Shown: positions 8,101-16,241 of the stretch, piece by piece
Layout: each line of letters opens with the position of its first letter
Numbering within the stretch: position 1 is the first letter of the stretch
Assembly: GCF_000738775.1 (NCBI RefSeq)
Contig: NZ_JPOC01000003.1
Coordinates: forward strand, 102,724 to 166,723
DNA from: Prescottella defluvii
GTDB lineage: Bacteria; Actinomycetota; Actinomycetes; Mycobacteriales; Mycobacteriaceae
Length of the DNA stretch: 64,000 bases
Direction: 5' to 3'
The notes under the pieces: model-generated
What the model was told of the DNA's origin: nothing
Seen by the model: only the letters and a program-made list of their open reading frames with translations
The model's database searches: none
Program-made: the position numbers and the translations under genes

Positions 8101-9144
8101 ATGGGGAATTCGACGCTCGGTTGCGCCCGCGTGCTGGCAGCCGTGGCGGTTGCATCCGCATCACTGCTCGCGGTGCCGGCGACGGCATCCGCAGGTGGCG
8201 ACACGTCAGCCCCGAACGCCGCCGCATCGAAGACCTCGGGTGCCTACCTGGTGAGCTCGACGAAGTCCTCCGACCGCAAGGTCACCATCTCGGTGTACTC
8301 GCCGGCGATGGGGCGCAACATCCCGCTCGAGGTGATCCTTCCCGCCGACCGGAGCGCGCCGCGGCCCACGCTGTACCTCCTCAACGGTGCCGGCGGCGGC
8401 GAGGACCGCGCCACGTGGCAGCGTCAGACCGACGTCCTGGACCTCTTCGACGACGAGAACGTCAACGTCGTCACCCCGCTCGAGGGCGCGTTCAGCTACT
8501 ACACCGACTGGGAGAAGGACGACCCGAAGCTCGGCCGCCAGAAGTGGCAGACGTTCATGCTCGAGGAACTCCCGCCCGTCGTCGATGCCGAGTTCGGCAC
8601 CAACAAGGTGCAGTCGATCGCGGCGATCTCCATGACCGGGACGACGGTGCTCAACTACGCGATCGCCAAGCCCGGCTTCTACAAGAGCGTCGGCTCGTTC
8701 AGCGGTTGCGCCGAGACCAGCACGTGGGCCGGCCAGAACGCGATCCAGATGGTGACCGGGGTCCGCGGCGGCGCCGACATCACCAACATGTGGGGTCCCC
8801 TCGACGGTCCGGGCTGGGTGGCGAACGATCCCGTCGTCAACGCCGAAGGTCTGCGCGGAACCGAGCTCTACATCACCACCGGCTCCGGGCTGCCGGGGCA
8901 TCACGAGACGTTGGACGGCCCCGGCATCAAGGGGCGACCGGTCGCTCTGGCCAACCAGGCCATCGTCGGCGGTGCGATCGAAGCGGCCACCAACTACTGC
9001 ACCCGCAACCTCGCGAACCGTCTCGCCCAGTTGAACATCCCGGCCACGTTCGAGTTCAAGCCCGGCGGCACCCATTCGTGGGGTTACTGGCAGGACGACC
9101 TGCACACCTACTGGCCCGCGATCGCCCGCTCGATGGGCGTCTGA
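8101..9144 (+). CDS. secreted mycolyltransferase of the antigen 85 / esterase family
   Basis: The 347-residue protein has a Sec signal peptide (VLAAVAVASASLLAVPATASA, cleavage near residue 31) and an alpha/beta-hydrolase domain. The nucleophile elbow is AAISMTGTTVL, with the Ser in A-I-S-M-T rather than the usual G-L-S-M. The acid region is TTGSGLPGHHE and the catalytic His lies in GGTHSWGYW near the C-terminus. Family members transfer mycolic acids from trehalose monomycolate to the cell wall or to trehalose, outside the membrane. The ATG at 8101 follows a GGGGAGGA ribosome site. Its presence shows that the host makes mycolates. Monocistronic. Confidence 0.88.
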   Translation: MGNSTLGCARVLAAVAVASASLLAVPATASAGGDTSAPNAAASKTSGAYLVSSTKSSDRKVTISVYSPAMGRNIPLEVILPADRSAPRPTLYLLNGAGGGEDRATWQRQTDVLDLFDDENVNVVTPLEGAFSYYTDWEKDDPKLGRQKWQTFMLEELPPVVDAEFGTNKVQSIAAISMTGTTVLNYAIAKPGFYKSVGSFSGCAETSTWAGQNAIQMVTGVRGGADITNMWGPLDGPGWVANDPVVNAEGLRGTELYITTGSGLPGHHETLDGPGIKGRPVALANQAIVGGAIEAATNYCTRNLANRLAQLNIPATFEFKPGGTHSWGYWQDDLHTYWPAIARSMGV

Positions 9145-9148
9145 CGCC

Positions 9149-9853
9149 TCACGCCACGTCGCGCACACCCGCGGCCAGCGGCCAGCGGTAGACGTCCGGC
9201 CGGGCGCCGTGATGCAACGACAGGTCGACGGCGTCCAGCACGGCCTGCCGGGGTCCGGCCTTGCCCAACTGTTTCGCGGAGATCGCCAGCCGGACCAGTC
9301 GGCCGCGCCGGGCGCCTCGGGACGCGCCGAGCACCATGGCGCGGCACCGCCACGGTTCGGCGCGGAAGCCGTCACCGAGGCCGATCACGTGGCTGCGCAC
9401 GCTCGTCCCGTCGGCGAGGTCGCGGACCGCGCTCATCCCGGCGAGCAACCGGAAACCGTTGGTCGGGAGGACGGCGACCGCGCCGGGCGAGGCCACCCAG
9501 CGCGGCGCCGCGAACAGCCGGGTCCGCAGCCCCACCTCCTCGAGCACCCGATCGGCGGCCAGTAGCCGCAGTCGCGCCTCGTGTTCGGGCAGCAGTGCGA
9601 ACTCGGCCCGCCGACGTTTGGTGGCGGCCTGGTCGTAGCCGTGCAGGACGATCGCGTCACCGCGGTCGCGCCGGCCGCGGAGCCAGTCCTGCGTGACAGG
9701 GTCCGAGACCAGTCGGTATTTGTCCTTGAGTCGCGGCGCGACCAGCAGCGACAGTGGAACCGATCGACGGTCCATCTCGGCCGCGAAGTCCGCGACGGTC
9801 TGCACCGTCTCGTCCCTGATCCCCGACACCGACACGATCACCTGTCCGGTCAT
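9149..9853 (-). CDS. DUF2334-type polysaccharide-deacetylase-like protein
   Basis: The 234-residue protein starts MTGQVIVSVSGIRDET and contains LVAPRLKDKYRLV, IVLHGYDQ and RLFAAPRWVASPGAVAVL, spaced like the Asp, His and substrate motifs of NodB/DUF2334 deacetylases. There is no signal peptide or membrane segment. Proteins of this group are common in mycolic-acid bacteria, but their substrates are unproven. It converges on the mycolyltransferase gene, with 4 bases between stop codons, and sits downstream of the glutathione peroxidase gene only by orientation and position. The function is a family-level guess. Confidence 0.65.
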   Translation of the reverse strand: MTGQVIVSVSGIRDETVQTVADFAAEMDRRSVPLSLLVAPRLKDKYRLVSDPVTQDWLRGRRDRGDAIVLHGYDQAATKRRRAEFALLPEHEARLRLLAADRVLEEVGLRTRLFAAPRWVASPGAVAVLPTNGFRLLAGMSAVRDLADGTSVRSHVIGLGDGFRAEPWRCRAMVLGASRGARRGRLVRLAISAKQLGKAGPRQAVLDAVDLSLHHGARPDVYRWPLAAGVRDVA

Positions 9854-9902
9854 GGCTCCGAGCGTGACAGCCGAAGGTGAACAGGCGCTTACGCGCCGCT
9901 GT

Positions 9903-10397
9903 CTAGCGGGGCAGCACGGCCTCGATCGCCGCGATCACCTCGGGGGCGTCGGGTTCGGTGCGGGGACGGAACCGCCCCGCGACGGTGCCGTCGGGGGCGA
10001 TCAGGAACTTCTCGAAGTTCCACTGGATGTCGCCGGCCGCGCCGTCGGCGTCCGCGGTCTCGGTGAGTTCGGCGTACAGCGGGTGCCGGTTCTCGCCGTT
10101 GACCTCGATCTTCTCCGTCAGCGGGAAGGTGACGCCGTAGGTGGTGGAGCAGAAGGTCTGGATCTCCTCGGGCGTGCCCGGTTCCTGGCCCATGAACTGG
10201 TTGCACGGCACGCCGATCACGGAGAGGCCGCGCTCGGCGTACTCCGTCGCCAGCTTTTCGAGGGCCGTGTACTGCGGGGTCAGACCACACTTGGAGGCGA
10301 CGTTCACCACGAGGACGGCGCGGCCGCCGTACTCGCCGAGGCTGGTCGGCACGCCGCCGAGGGTGTTGATCGTGATGTTCTGCAGGGGGCTCGTCAT
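9903..10397 (-). CDS. glutathione peroxidase family thiol peroxidase
   Basis: The 164-residue thioredoxin-fold protein has the peroxidatic Cys in VVNVASKCGLTPQY, the conserved VIGVPCNQFMGQEPG and the catalytic Trp-Asn pair in IQWNFEKFLI. Actinobacteria lack glutathione, so this Cys-type enzyme probably uses thioredoxin or mycothiol-linked reductants (family inference). It reduces hydrogen peroxide or organic peroxides in the cytoplasm. The start at 10397 (MTSPLQ) is preferred over one three codons upstream. It stands downstream of dctA on the same strand, about 40 bases before the dctA stop in genome order. Confidence 0.93.
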   Translation of the reverse strand: MTSPLQNITINTLGGVPTSLGEYGGRAVLVVNVASKCGLTPQYTALEKLATEYAERGLSVIGVPCNQFMGQEPGTPEEIQTFCSTTYGVTFPLTEKIEVNGENRHPLYAELTETADADGAAGDIQWNFEKFLIAPDGTVAGRFRPRTEPDAPEVIAAIEAVLPR

Positions 10398-10437
10398 GCG
10401 CCCCAACCTAGCGAAACCGTCGGACTCGTGCCGGGAT

Positions 10438-11853
10438 TCAGGCGCGGGCCATCTCCCGTGCGACCGGGTCGGGGGCGGGGGCCGCCGACTGCTCGCCGTG
10501 ACCGTCGTCGTCCATGCTGTCCTCGTCGAACGGCAGTTCGCCCGACAGCACGGCGTGGACGCGTTCGGTGTCGACGGACTTGGTCCAGGTGCCGACCAGC
10601 AGTGTCGCGACGGCGTTGCCGGAGAAGTTGGTGACCGCTCGTGCCTCGGACATGAACCGGTCGATGCCGACGATCAGGCCGACGCCGTCGAGCAGTTCGG
10701 GGCGGTGGCTCTGCAGACCACCGGCGAGGGTCGCCAGTCCGGCACCGGTCACGCCGGCGGCGCCCTTCGAGGCGATGATCATGAAGACCAGCAGTGAGAG
10801 CTGTTCGGTCAGTGCCAGCGGCTGCCCCATCGCGTCGGCGATGAAGATCGATGCCATCGTCAGATAGATCGCGGTGCCGTCGAGGTTGAACGAGTAGCCG
10901 GTGGGCACGACGACGCCGACGGTGGTGCGGTCGACTCCCACGTGCTCCATCTTCGCGATAAGCCGCGGCAGGGCGGATTCCGACGACGACGTCGCGAAGA
11001 TCAGCAGGTACTCCCGTGCGAGGTAGCGCACGAGCTTGAAGATGGAGACCCCGGCGACGGCGCGCAGGATGCTGCCGAGCACGCCGAAGACGAAGATCAG
11101 GCACGTCAGGTAGAAGCCGAGCATGAGCGCGCCGAGCTGGACAACGGCGCCCAGACCGGTCTGCCCCACGACGTTCGCGATCGCGCCGAATGCACCGATC
11201 GGCGCGAGCCACAGGATCATCGACAGGATCTTGAACACCAGCTTCTGCGCGTACCCGATGCCGCGCAGCACCGGCTCGCCCTGCTTGCCCATCGCCTGCA
11301 GGCCGAATCCGACGAGCAGCGCGACGAACAGGGTCTGCAGCACGCTGCCCTCGGTCAGTGCCGACAGCAGCGACGTCGGGATGATCGACGCGATGAAGTC
11401 CATGGTGCCGCCCGCGGCGTGGGCCTGTTCGGCGAGCGCCGCGCCACTGCTCGCGCTGTCTGCGGTGATGTCGAGGCCGGTGCCAGGGTTGAGCAGGTTG
11501 CCGACGACCAGTCCGATGCCGAGCGCGACGGTGGACATGCCGATGAAGTAGGCGAGGGCGAGCCCGCCGACCTTGCCGACGCTCGCCGCGGCGCGGACCG
11601 ATCCGATGCCGAGGACGATGGTGCAGAAAATGACGGGGCTGATCATCATCTTGATCAGGTCCACGAACATAGTGCCGAGCACACCGAACGACCGACCGAC
11701 GTCCGGCACGAGCCATCCGACCAGGATGCCGGCGATCACGGCGACGACGACGCCGACGTACAGCCAGTGGGTGCGGTCGCGCGTCGTCTGCTTGTCGGCC
11801 GGTCGCGGCGTCAGTTGCGCGGCGCCTGGTTTCCCTGTTGCACTCGTGCTCAT
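10438..11853 (-). CDS. dctA: C4-dicarboxylate:cation symporter
   Basis: The 471-residue DAACS-family transporter contains MMISPVIFCTIVLGI, the serine-rich loop ATSSSESALP, GYSFNLDGTAIY and MSEARAVTNFSGNAVAT. These are the reentrant-loop and substrate-site motifs of DctA. It imports succinate, fumarate and malate across the cytoplasmic membrane with protons or sodium. The start at 11853 (MSTSATG) has an AGAGGA ribosome site; an upstream in-frame start at 11922 would overlap the regulatory region. It diverges from a CitA/DcuS-type sensor kinase, and a CRP/GlxR-like site lies between them, matching the usual dual control of dicarboxylate uptake. Confidence 0.95.
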   Translation of the reverse strand: MSTSATGKPGAAQLTPRPADKQTTRDRTHWLYVGVVVAVIAGILVGWLVPDVGRSFGVLGTMFVDLIKMMISPVIFCTIVLGIGSVRAAASVGKVGGLALAYFIGMSTVALGIGLVVGNLLNPGTGLDITADSASSGAALAEQAHAAGGTMDFIASIIPTSLLSALTEGSVLQTLFVALLVGFGLQAMGKQGEPVLRGIGYAQKLVFKILSMILWLAPIGAFGAIANVVGQTGLGAVVQLGALMLGFYLTCLIFVFGVLGSILRAVAGVSIFKLVRYLAREYLLIFATSSSESALPRLIAKMEHVGVDRTTVGVVVPTGYSFNLDGTAIYLTMASIFIADAMGQPLALTEQLSLLVFMIIASKGAAGVTGAGLATLAGGLQSHRPELLDGVGLIVGIDRFMSEARAVTNFSGNAVATLLVGTWTKSVDTERVHAVLSGELPFDEDSMDDDGHGEQSAAPAPDPVAREMARA

Positions 11854-11908
11854 GAGGTGTCCTCTTGCTCGGATGGTTTCTCGACGAGCCGGGGCGAATG
11901 ATCTTCGA

Positions 11909-11922
11909 GTGATCGCGGTCAC
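11909..11922. promoter_or_regulatory. CRP/GlxR-like operator between dctA and its two-component system
   Basis: GTGATCGCGGTCAC is a GTGA-N6-TCAC inverted repeat, matching the core of the CRP/GlxR consensus TGTGA-N6-TCACA; only the outermost bases differ. It lies 56 bases upstream of the dctA start and 80 bases upstream of the sensor kinase start. Carbon-source control of dctA by this regulator family is known in other bacteria; here it is inferred from sequence. Confidence 0.55.
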
Positions 11923-12001
11923 GCCGGGCTCGTCAGAGAATGCTGGTCGCGATCGGGGCGCCGGTGAAGTTTGTGTTCATTAGTTTCATGAGAGGACGGA
12001 C

Positions 12002-13630
12002 GTGTCCGGGGCCGTGTCCCGCAAGCCGATGAGCGTCGCGCGGCGGCTGCTGATCCTGCAGCTCGTCGTGTTGGCGGTGGTCGTCGGCGCGCTCTCGGCG
12101 CTCGCGATCCTGGACCAGCGAGCCGATTCGGACGATGCGGCGCGCCGGGAGGTGACGGGCATCGCGGAGACCGTCGCGTTGTCCTCTTCGACGATCGATG
12201 CACTGCACAGTCCCGACCCGAGCGCACTGTTGCAGCCGGGGATCGAACGGATCCGCGACGCCACCGACACCGATTTCATCGTCGTGATGGCACCGGACAG
12301 CACCCGCTACACGCATCCCGACCCGACACTGATCGGGCAGAGGTTCGCCGGTCACACCGAGCGGGCCCTCGCGGGCGAGACGTTCACGGAGACGTACACC
12401 GGTTCGTTGGGGCCGTCGATTCGGGCCGTCGCGCCGGTGCGCGATGGTGATGACGTGATCGGGCTGGTCTCGGTGGGCGTCACCCGCGACCGGATCGGGG
12501 AGGAGTTCGTGCGGGGCCTGCCGTCGCTGCTGGGGATCGTCGCGATCGCCGTCGGACTCGCCGCGCTCGGCGCGACGTTGGTGAGCAACCGGCTCCGGCG
12601 TCAGACGTTGGGGCTCGATCCCGACCAGTTGCGCCGACTGTACGAGCATCACGAGGCGGTGCTCCGTTCGATCGGCGAGGGCCTGATCGTGTTCGGGCGG
12701 GACCGTGACGGGAAGACCCGGGTGGACGTCGTCAACGACGAGGCCCGCCGACTGCTGTGGCTGCCGGACGGGCCGATCACGCTCGACCAGTTGCCGGAGA
12801 CGCTGCGGCGGATCGGCCCGGACGCCGACGAGGAGCAGGACGAGGTGCATGTGACGGCCGACCGTGTCCTGGTCGTGGGCCGGGCACCGGTGCTGTGGGA
12901 GGGCCGACGGATCGGCACGGTCGTGACGCTGCGCGACCACACCGAACTGCAGAGCGCACTCGGCGAACTCGACTCCGCGCGCAGCGTCGCCGAGTCGCTG
13001 CGCATGCAGGCCCACGAGTACGCCAACCGGTTGCACACGATCGTGACGATGGTGGAACTGGGCCACCACGACGAGGCTGTCGCCTTCACCACCGCCGAGT
13101 TGGCGACGTCGCAGCAGTTGATCGACCGGCTCATCGCGGCGGTGCACGAACCGGCGCTGGCAGCACTGCTGCTGGGCAAGGTCAACGAGGCGGCTCAGCA
13201 CGGGGTGGAACTGACCGTCACCGAGGAGACGGCACTGGGTCCGCTGACCACGCTGACGCCGCTGGAACTGGTGACGGTGGTGGGCAACCTCCTCGACAAT
13301 GCGATCGACGCCGCCCGATCCACCGAGACGTCCGACGGTGCCCCGTGGGTGGAAGTGACCGTAGCGACGGCGGATTCGATGCTGGTGATCCGCGTCGCGG
13401 ACAGCGGCCCGGGCCTGGATCCCGACGCGCTGTCGCGGGCCCTGACGCGGGGGTACTCGACCAAGCAGGTCGACGGCCGGCCGGCGATGCAGCGCGGTCT
13501 GGGGTTGGCGCTCGTGGCGCAGGTCGTGGCCCGGCACGGCGGACGGCTGCGCACCGAGCCGTCGCTGGCCGGCATGCTGGTGGTCGAGATCCCGCTGCAG
13601 GGGCCCGCGGCCGACGGTGGTGCGCGATGA
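12002..13630 (+). CDS. CitA/DcuS-type sensor histidine kinase (dicarboxylate sensing)
   Basis: The 542-residue protein has two membrane segments (about 14-38 and 172-196). They enclose an extracytoplasmic sensor with DTDFIVVMAPDSTRYTHPD, the Cache/PDC signature of CitA and DcuS. A cytoplasmic PAS domain follows (about 205-320), then the histidine box QAHEYANRLHTI with phospho-acceptor His near 338, and an HATPase domain with NLLDNAIDAA and ADSGPGL. The GTG start at 12002 has AGAGGA just upstream. It overlaps the response regulator by 4 bases (ATGA). The divergent dctA makes C4-dicarboxylates the likely signal. Confidence 0.9.
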   Translation: MSGAVSRKPMSVARRLLILQLVVLAVVVGALSALAILDQRADSDDAARREVTGIAETVALSSSTIDALHSPDPSALLQPGIERIRDATDTDFIVVMAPDSTRYTHPDPTLIGQRFAGHTERALAGETFTETYTGSLGPSIRAVAPVRDGDDVIGLVSVGVTRDRIGEEFVRGLPSLLGIVAIAVGLAALGATLVSNRLRRQTLGLDPDQLRRLYEHHEAVLRSIGEGLIVFGRDRDGKTRVDVVNDEARRLLWLPDGPITLDQLPETLRRIGPDADEEQDEVHVTADRVLVVGRAPVLWEGRRIGTVVTLRDHTELQSALGELDSARSVAESLRMQAHEYANRLHTIVTMVELGHHDEAVAFTTAELATSQQLIDRLIAAVHEPALAALLLGKVNEAAQHGVELTVTEETALGPLTTLTPLELVTVVGNLLDNAIDAARSTETSDGAPWVEVTVATADSMLVIRVADSGPGLDPDALSRALTRGYSTKQVDGRPAMQRGLGLALVAQVVARHGGRLRTEPSLAGMLVVEIPLQGPAADGGAR

Positions 13631-14328
13631 TCCGGGTCCTGATCGTCGAGGACGAGCCGCTGATCGCGGAGGCCCACCGCTCGTATGTCGAACGGATGGA
13701 AGGTTTCTCGGTCCACGGCGTCGTGCACACCGCGAACGCCGCGATGCGCGCTGTCCGGGAGGCAGCCGCGGGCGACGACCCGATCGACCTGATCCTGCTC
13801 GACATCGGACTGCCCGACGCGAGCGGTCTCGATCTCGCCGGCGCGCTGGGCGGGCTGCGTCCGAGCCCGGACATCATCGCCGTCACCTCCGCCCGGGATC
13901 TCGAGGTGGTGCGCACCGCGGTGGCCCGCGGTGTGGTGCTCTACCTGCTCAAGCCGTTCACGTTCGCCGCGCTGCGCGACAAACTCGAGCACTACCGGGA
14001 GTTCCGGGCGGCGCTGTCGCGGGGCGGCGCCGCCACCAGCCAACGCGACATCGACCGTGCGATGGCGGTGCTGCGTACCGCGGACGAGCGGGCCACCACA
14101 CCGAAAGGTGTTGCGCCGCAGACTGCGGACCTCATCGGGGAGTGCGTCCGCGGTGCCGCCCGGCCGATGACGGCAGCGGAGGTCGCCGCCGCTGTGGGGG
14201 TGTCGCGGGTGACGGCCTGGCGCTACCTCGAACGCCTCGCCGACGACGGCGTCGTCGCCCGGCAGACCGAGTACGGCCGGGCCGGGCGACCCCAGGTGCG
14301 TTACGACTGGGCGAGCACGTCTCGATGA
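13627..14328 (+). CDS. CitB/DcuR-type response regulator
   Basis: The 233-residue protein has a receiver domain starting MIRVLIVEDEPLIAEAHRSYV, phospho-acceptor Asp59 in LILLDIGLPD, and the signalling Thr/Ser and Lys in VTSARD and YLLKPFTF. The C-terminal part (about 170-225) is a winged helix-turn-helix (MTAAEVAAAVGVSRVTAWRYLERLADDG), as in CitB/DcuR regulators. Its ATG overlaps the kinase stop, so the pair is made together. The most likely target is dctA across the divergent promoter region; an inverted or direct repeat for its binding could not be assigned with confidence. Confidence 0.92.
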   Translation: MIRVLIVEDEPLIAEAHRSYVERMEGFSVHGVVHTANAAMRAVREAAAGDDPIDLILLDIGLPDASGLDLAGALGGLRPSPDIIAVTSARDLEVVRTAVARGVVLYLLKPFTFAALRDKLEHYREFRAALSRGGAATSQRDIDRAMAVLRTADERATTPKGVAPQTADLIGECVRGAARPMTAAEVAAAVGVSRVTAWRYLERLADDGVVARQTEYGRAGRPQVRYDWASTSR

Positions 14329-14338
14329 CCCGCGGCGC

Positions 14339-16168
14339 TCAGCGCGTACCGTCGAACTCGACGACCGTCGACCCCCAGCCGAGAGCACCGACTCGTGTTG
14401 TTCCGCAGCCGGATTCCGCTACGAGTGCGGACAGCTCGGCCTCCGTGCGCCGGCCCGATCCGTGGAGGCACAGCTTCAGCAGATCCGCCTCGGTGTCGTG
14501 GTCGTCGGTGGTCTCGGGATCGAGCAGATCGGTGACGAGTACGACCCGGCGAGCGGAGGCGCCCAGCGCGCCGAGCAGCATGCGCGCGTCGGGGTCGGGA
14601 TGGCTGTCGATCAGGTCGACCGCGACGATCAGGTCGACGGGCGTCGCGAGGGTGGCGAACTCGCTGCCGTCGACGCGCTCGATCCGTTCGCGGCGCGAGT
14701 GCGCCACATCGCCCAGATTTCTGGCGTTCAGCGCGGGCAGTCCCACCAGGGAGATCTCGAGGTCGGGTCGCAGGCGTGCGAGGGTGTCGGCGTACACCCC
14801 GGCGCCCTCCCCGTAGAGCGCGACCGTGTGCACGTCCTCGAGGTCGACCGATTCGGGTAGCGCGGGCGCCCGGTAGACGGCGCCCGCCGCAGCCTCGTCG
14901 TGGAAGTCGTCCGCGAAGCCGGGTTCCTGCTGCCGGTCCGCGAAACCGTGGCCGACCGCCGGGGCGCCCGTCCGGACCGACTCGAGCAGCCCCAGAAACG
15001 CCATGTCGAGCCTGGTGTGGATCTTCTCGAAGTGCAGGACCTGACTGGAGTACGTGTCCGGGTCGGCGAGGATCGACCCCGTGTCGGTGAGTGCGTAGCG
15101 ATCGCCGTCCACCGTCAGGAGGCCCATGAGCACGAGATGGCGCAGCAGCTTCTGCGTGGCGGCCGGGTGGGTGCCGCACTCGTCCGCGACGGCCTCCGCG
15201 GTCTCGGCGCCACCGTCGATCGCGGCGAACAGCCCGACGGTGACCGCGGTCCGGATCGCCAGCGGCGGCAGCAGCTCCGACATCTCGTGCAGCAGCTGTT
15301 CGGCGTCGCCCTCGGCGGTCACGTCGACGGCCGCGGGAACCCCGGCGGTGTGGGGGCCTTCGCGGTGCCGCCAGTAGCCGGCGATCTCGACGAACTCCTT
15401 CGGGATCGCCTTGTCCTGCTTCGCCCAGCGGCGCAGCGGTTTGATCGCCAGTGCCTCGCCCGCGACCCACAGGTACGGCTGCCCCGGCCGCCACTCGACG
15501 GCCTGCACGGTCTCGGCAAGCCGCGACGCACCGTTGTTCTCGGACCGGAACAGCCACGTGATGTCCACCGGTGCATCCGACTTCAGGTCCTGACGGTGCG
15601 TCGGCTCGGCGACCTCGATGACCACCGTTGCGGGCAGATCGGCGGGGAGGGTCTCGAGACAGCGTGCGATCGCAGGCAGGGCCGTCTGGTCACCCGCGAC
15701 GAGCATCCATTCAGCCTCACGGGGCAGGCTCGAGGAATGCTTCGGTCCGGCCATGAGGATCTTCTCGCCCGGGCGCACGCGATACGCCCAGTCCGACGCC
15801 AGTCCGCCCTCGTGCTCCGCGAAATCGATTGCCATCTCGCGGGTTTCCGCGTCGAAGTGGCGCACGGTGTAGGTGCGGCTGTACTGGAACGCACCCGCGG
15901 GCCAGTCGACGGTGCCGTTGTCGGTGTTCCGCGGGACCTCGAACGGCAGGACACCGGTCCGCGGGTCGGCCGGCAGGAGTTTGATGTCGTCGTCGAAGCC
16001 GTTGGTGCGCACCGCGGGCAGCAGGACACCGTCGCGAACGTGGCTGTCCATCGCGGGGCCGCCGACCGTCACCCGCCGCATCCCCGGGGTGACGTCCTCG
16101 ACCCGGAGGACGTCGACTTCTCGTATGCAGATCGGAAAGACCTCGACCTCACGGACCGTCGCTGCCAT
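14339..16168 (-). CDS. siderophore-interacting flavin reductase fused to an O-methyltransferase-like domain
   Basis: This 609-residue fusion has two parts. Residues 1 to about 290 form a siderophore-interacting protein: FAD-site motif SRTYTVRHFD, NAD(P)-site GDQTALPAIARCLETLP, and the closing WVAGEALAIKPLRRW and GYWRHREG motifs. Such proteins reduce Fe(III)-siderophore to release iron in the cytoplasm. Residues from about 305 to 609 resemble class-I O-methyltransferases, with an N-terminal dimerisation winged helix (RTAVTVGLFAAIDGG) and a Rossmann domain. The SAM loop reads VALYGEGAGVYA near 447, lacking the usual Asp start, and the motif expected as DLP reads GLP. The second domain may therefore be non-catalytic. 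The start at 16168 has an AGAGAGG ribosome site. It is the last gene of the siderophore operon. Confidence 0.85.
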   Translation of the reverse strand: MAATVREVEVFPICIREVDVLRVEDVTPGMRRVTVGGPAMDSHVRDGVLLPAVRTNGFDDDIKLLPADPRTGVLPFEVPRNTDNGTVDWPAGAFQYSRTYTVRHFDAETREMAIDFAEHEGGLASDWAYRVRPGEKILMAGPKHSSSLPREAEWMLVAGDQTALPAIARCLETLPADLPATVVIEVAEPTHRQDLKSDAPVDITWLFRSENNGASRLAETVQAVEWRPGQPYLWVAGEALAIKPLRRWAKQDKAIPKEFVEIAGYWRHREGPHTAGVPAAVDVTAEGDAEQLLHEMSELLPPLAIRTAVTVGLFAAIDGGAETAEAVADECGTHPAATQKLLRHLVLMGLLTVDGDRYALTDTGSILADPDTYSSQVLHFEKIHTRLDMAFLGLLESVRTGAPAVGHGFADRQQEPGFADDFHDEAAAGAVYRAPALPESVDLEDVHTVALYGEGAGVYADTLARLRPDLEISLVGLPALNARNLGDVAHSRRERIERVDGSEFATLATPVDLIVAVDLIDSHPDPDARMLLGALGASARRVVLVTDLLDPETTDDHDTEADLLKLCLHGSGRRTEAELSALVAESGCGTTRVGALGWGSTVVEFDGTR

Positions 16169-16241
16169 CGAATGGACCTCTCTCTCGTGGAATCCGTACT
16201 CGTCTTGCACATCGGTCGCCCCCTGCGGTGCGGGGCCGCCG

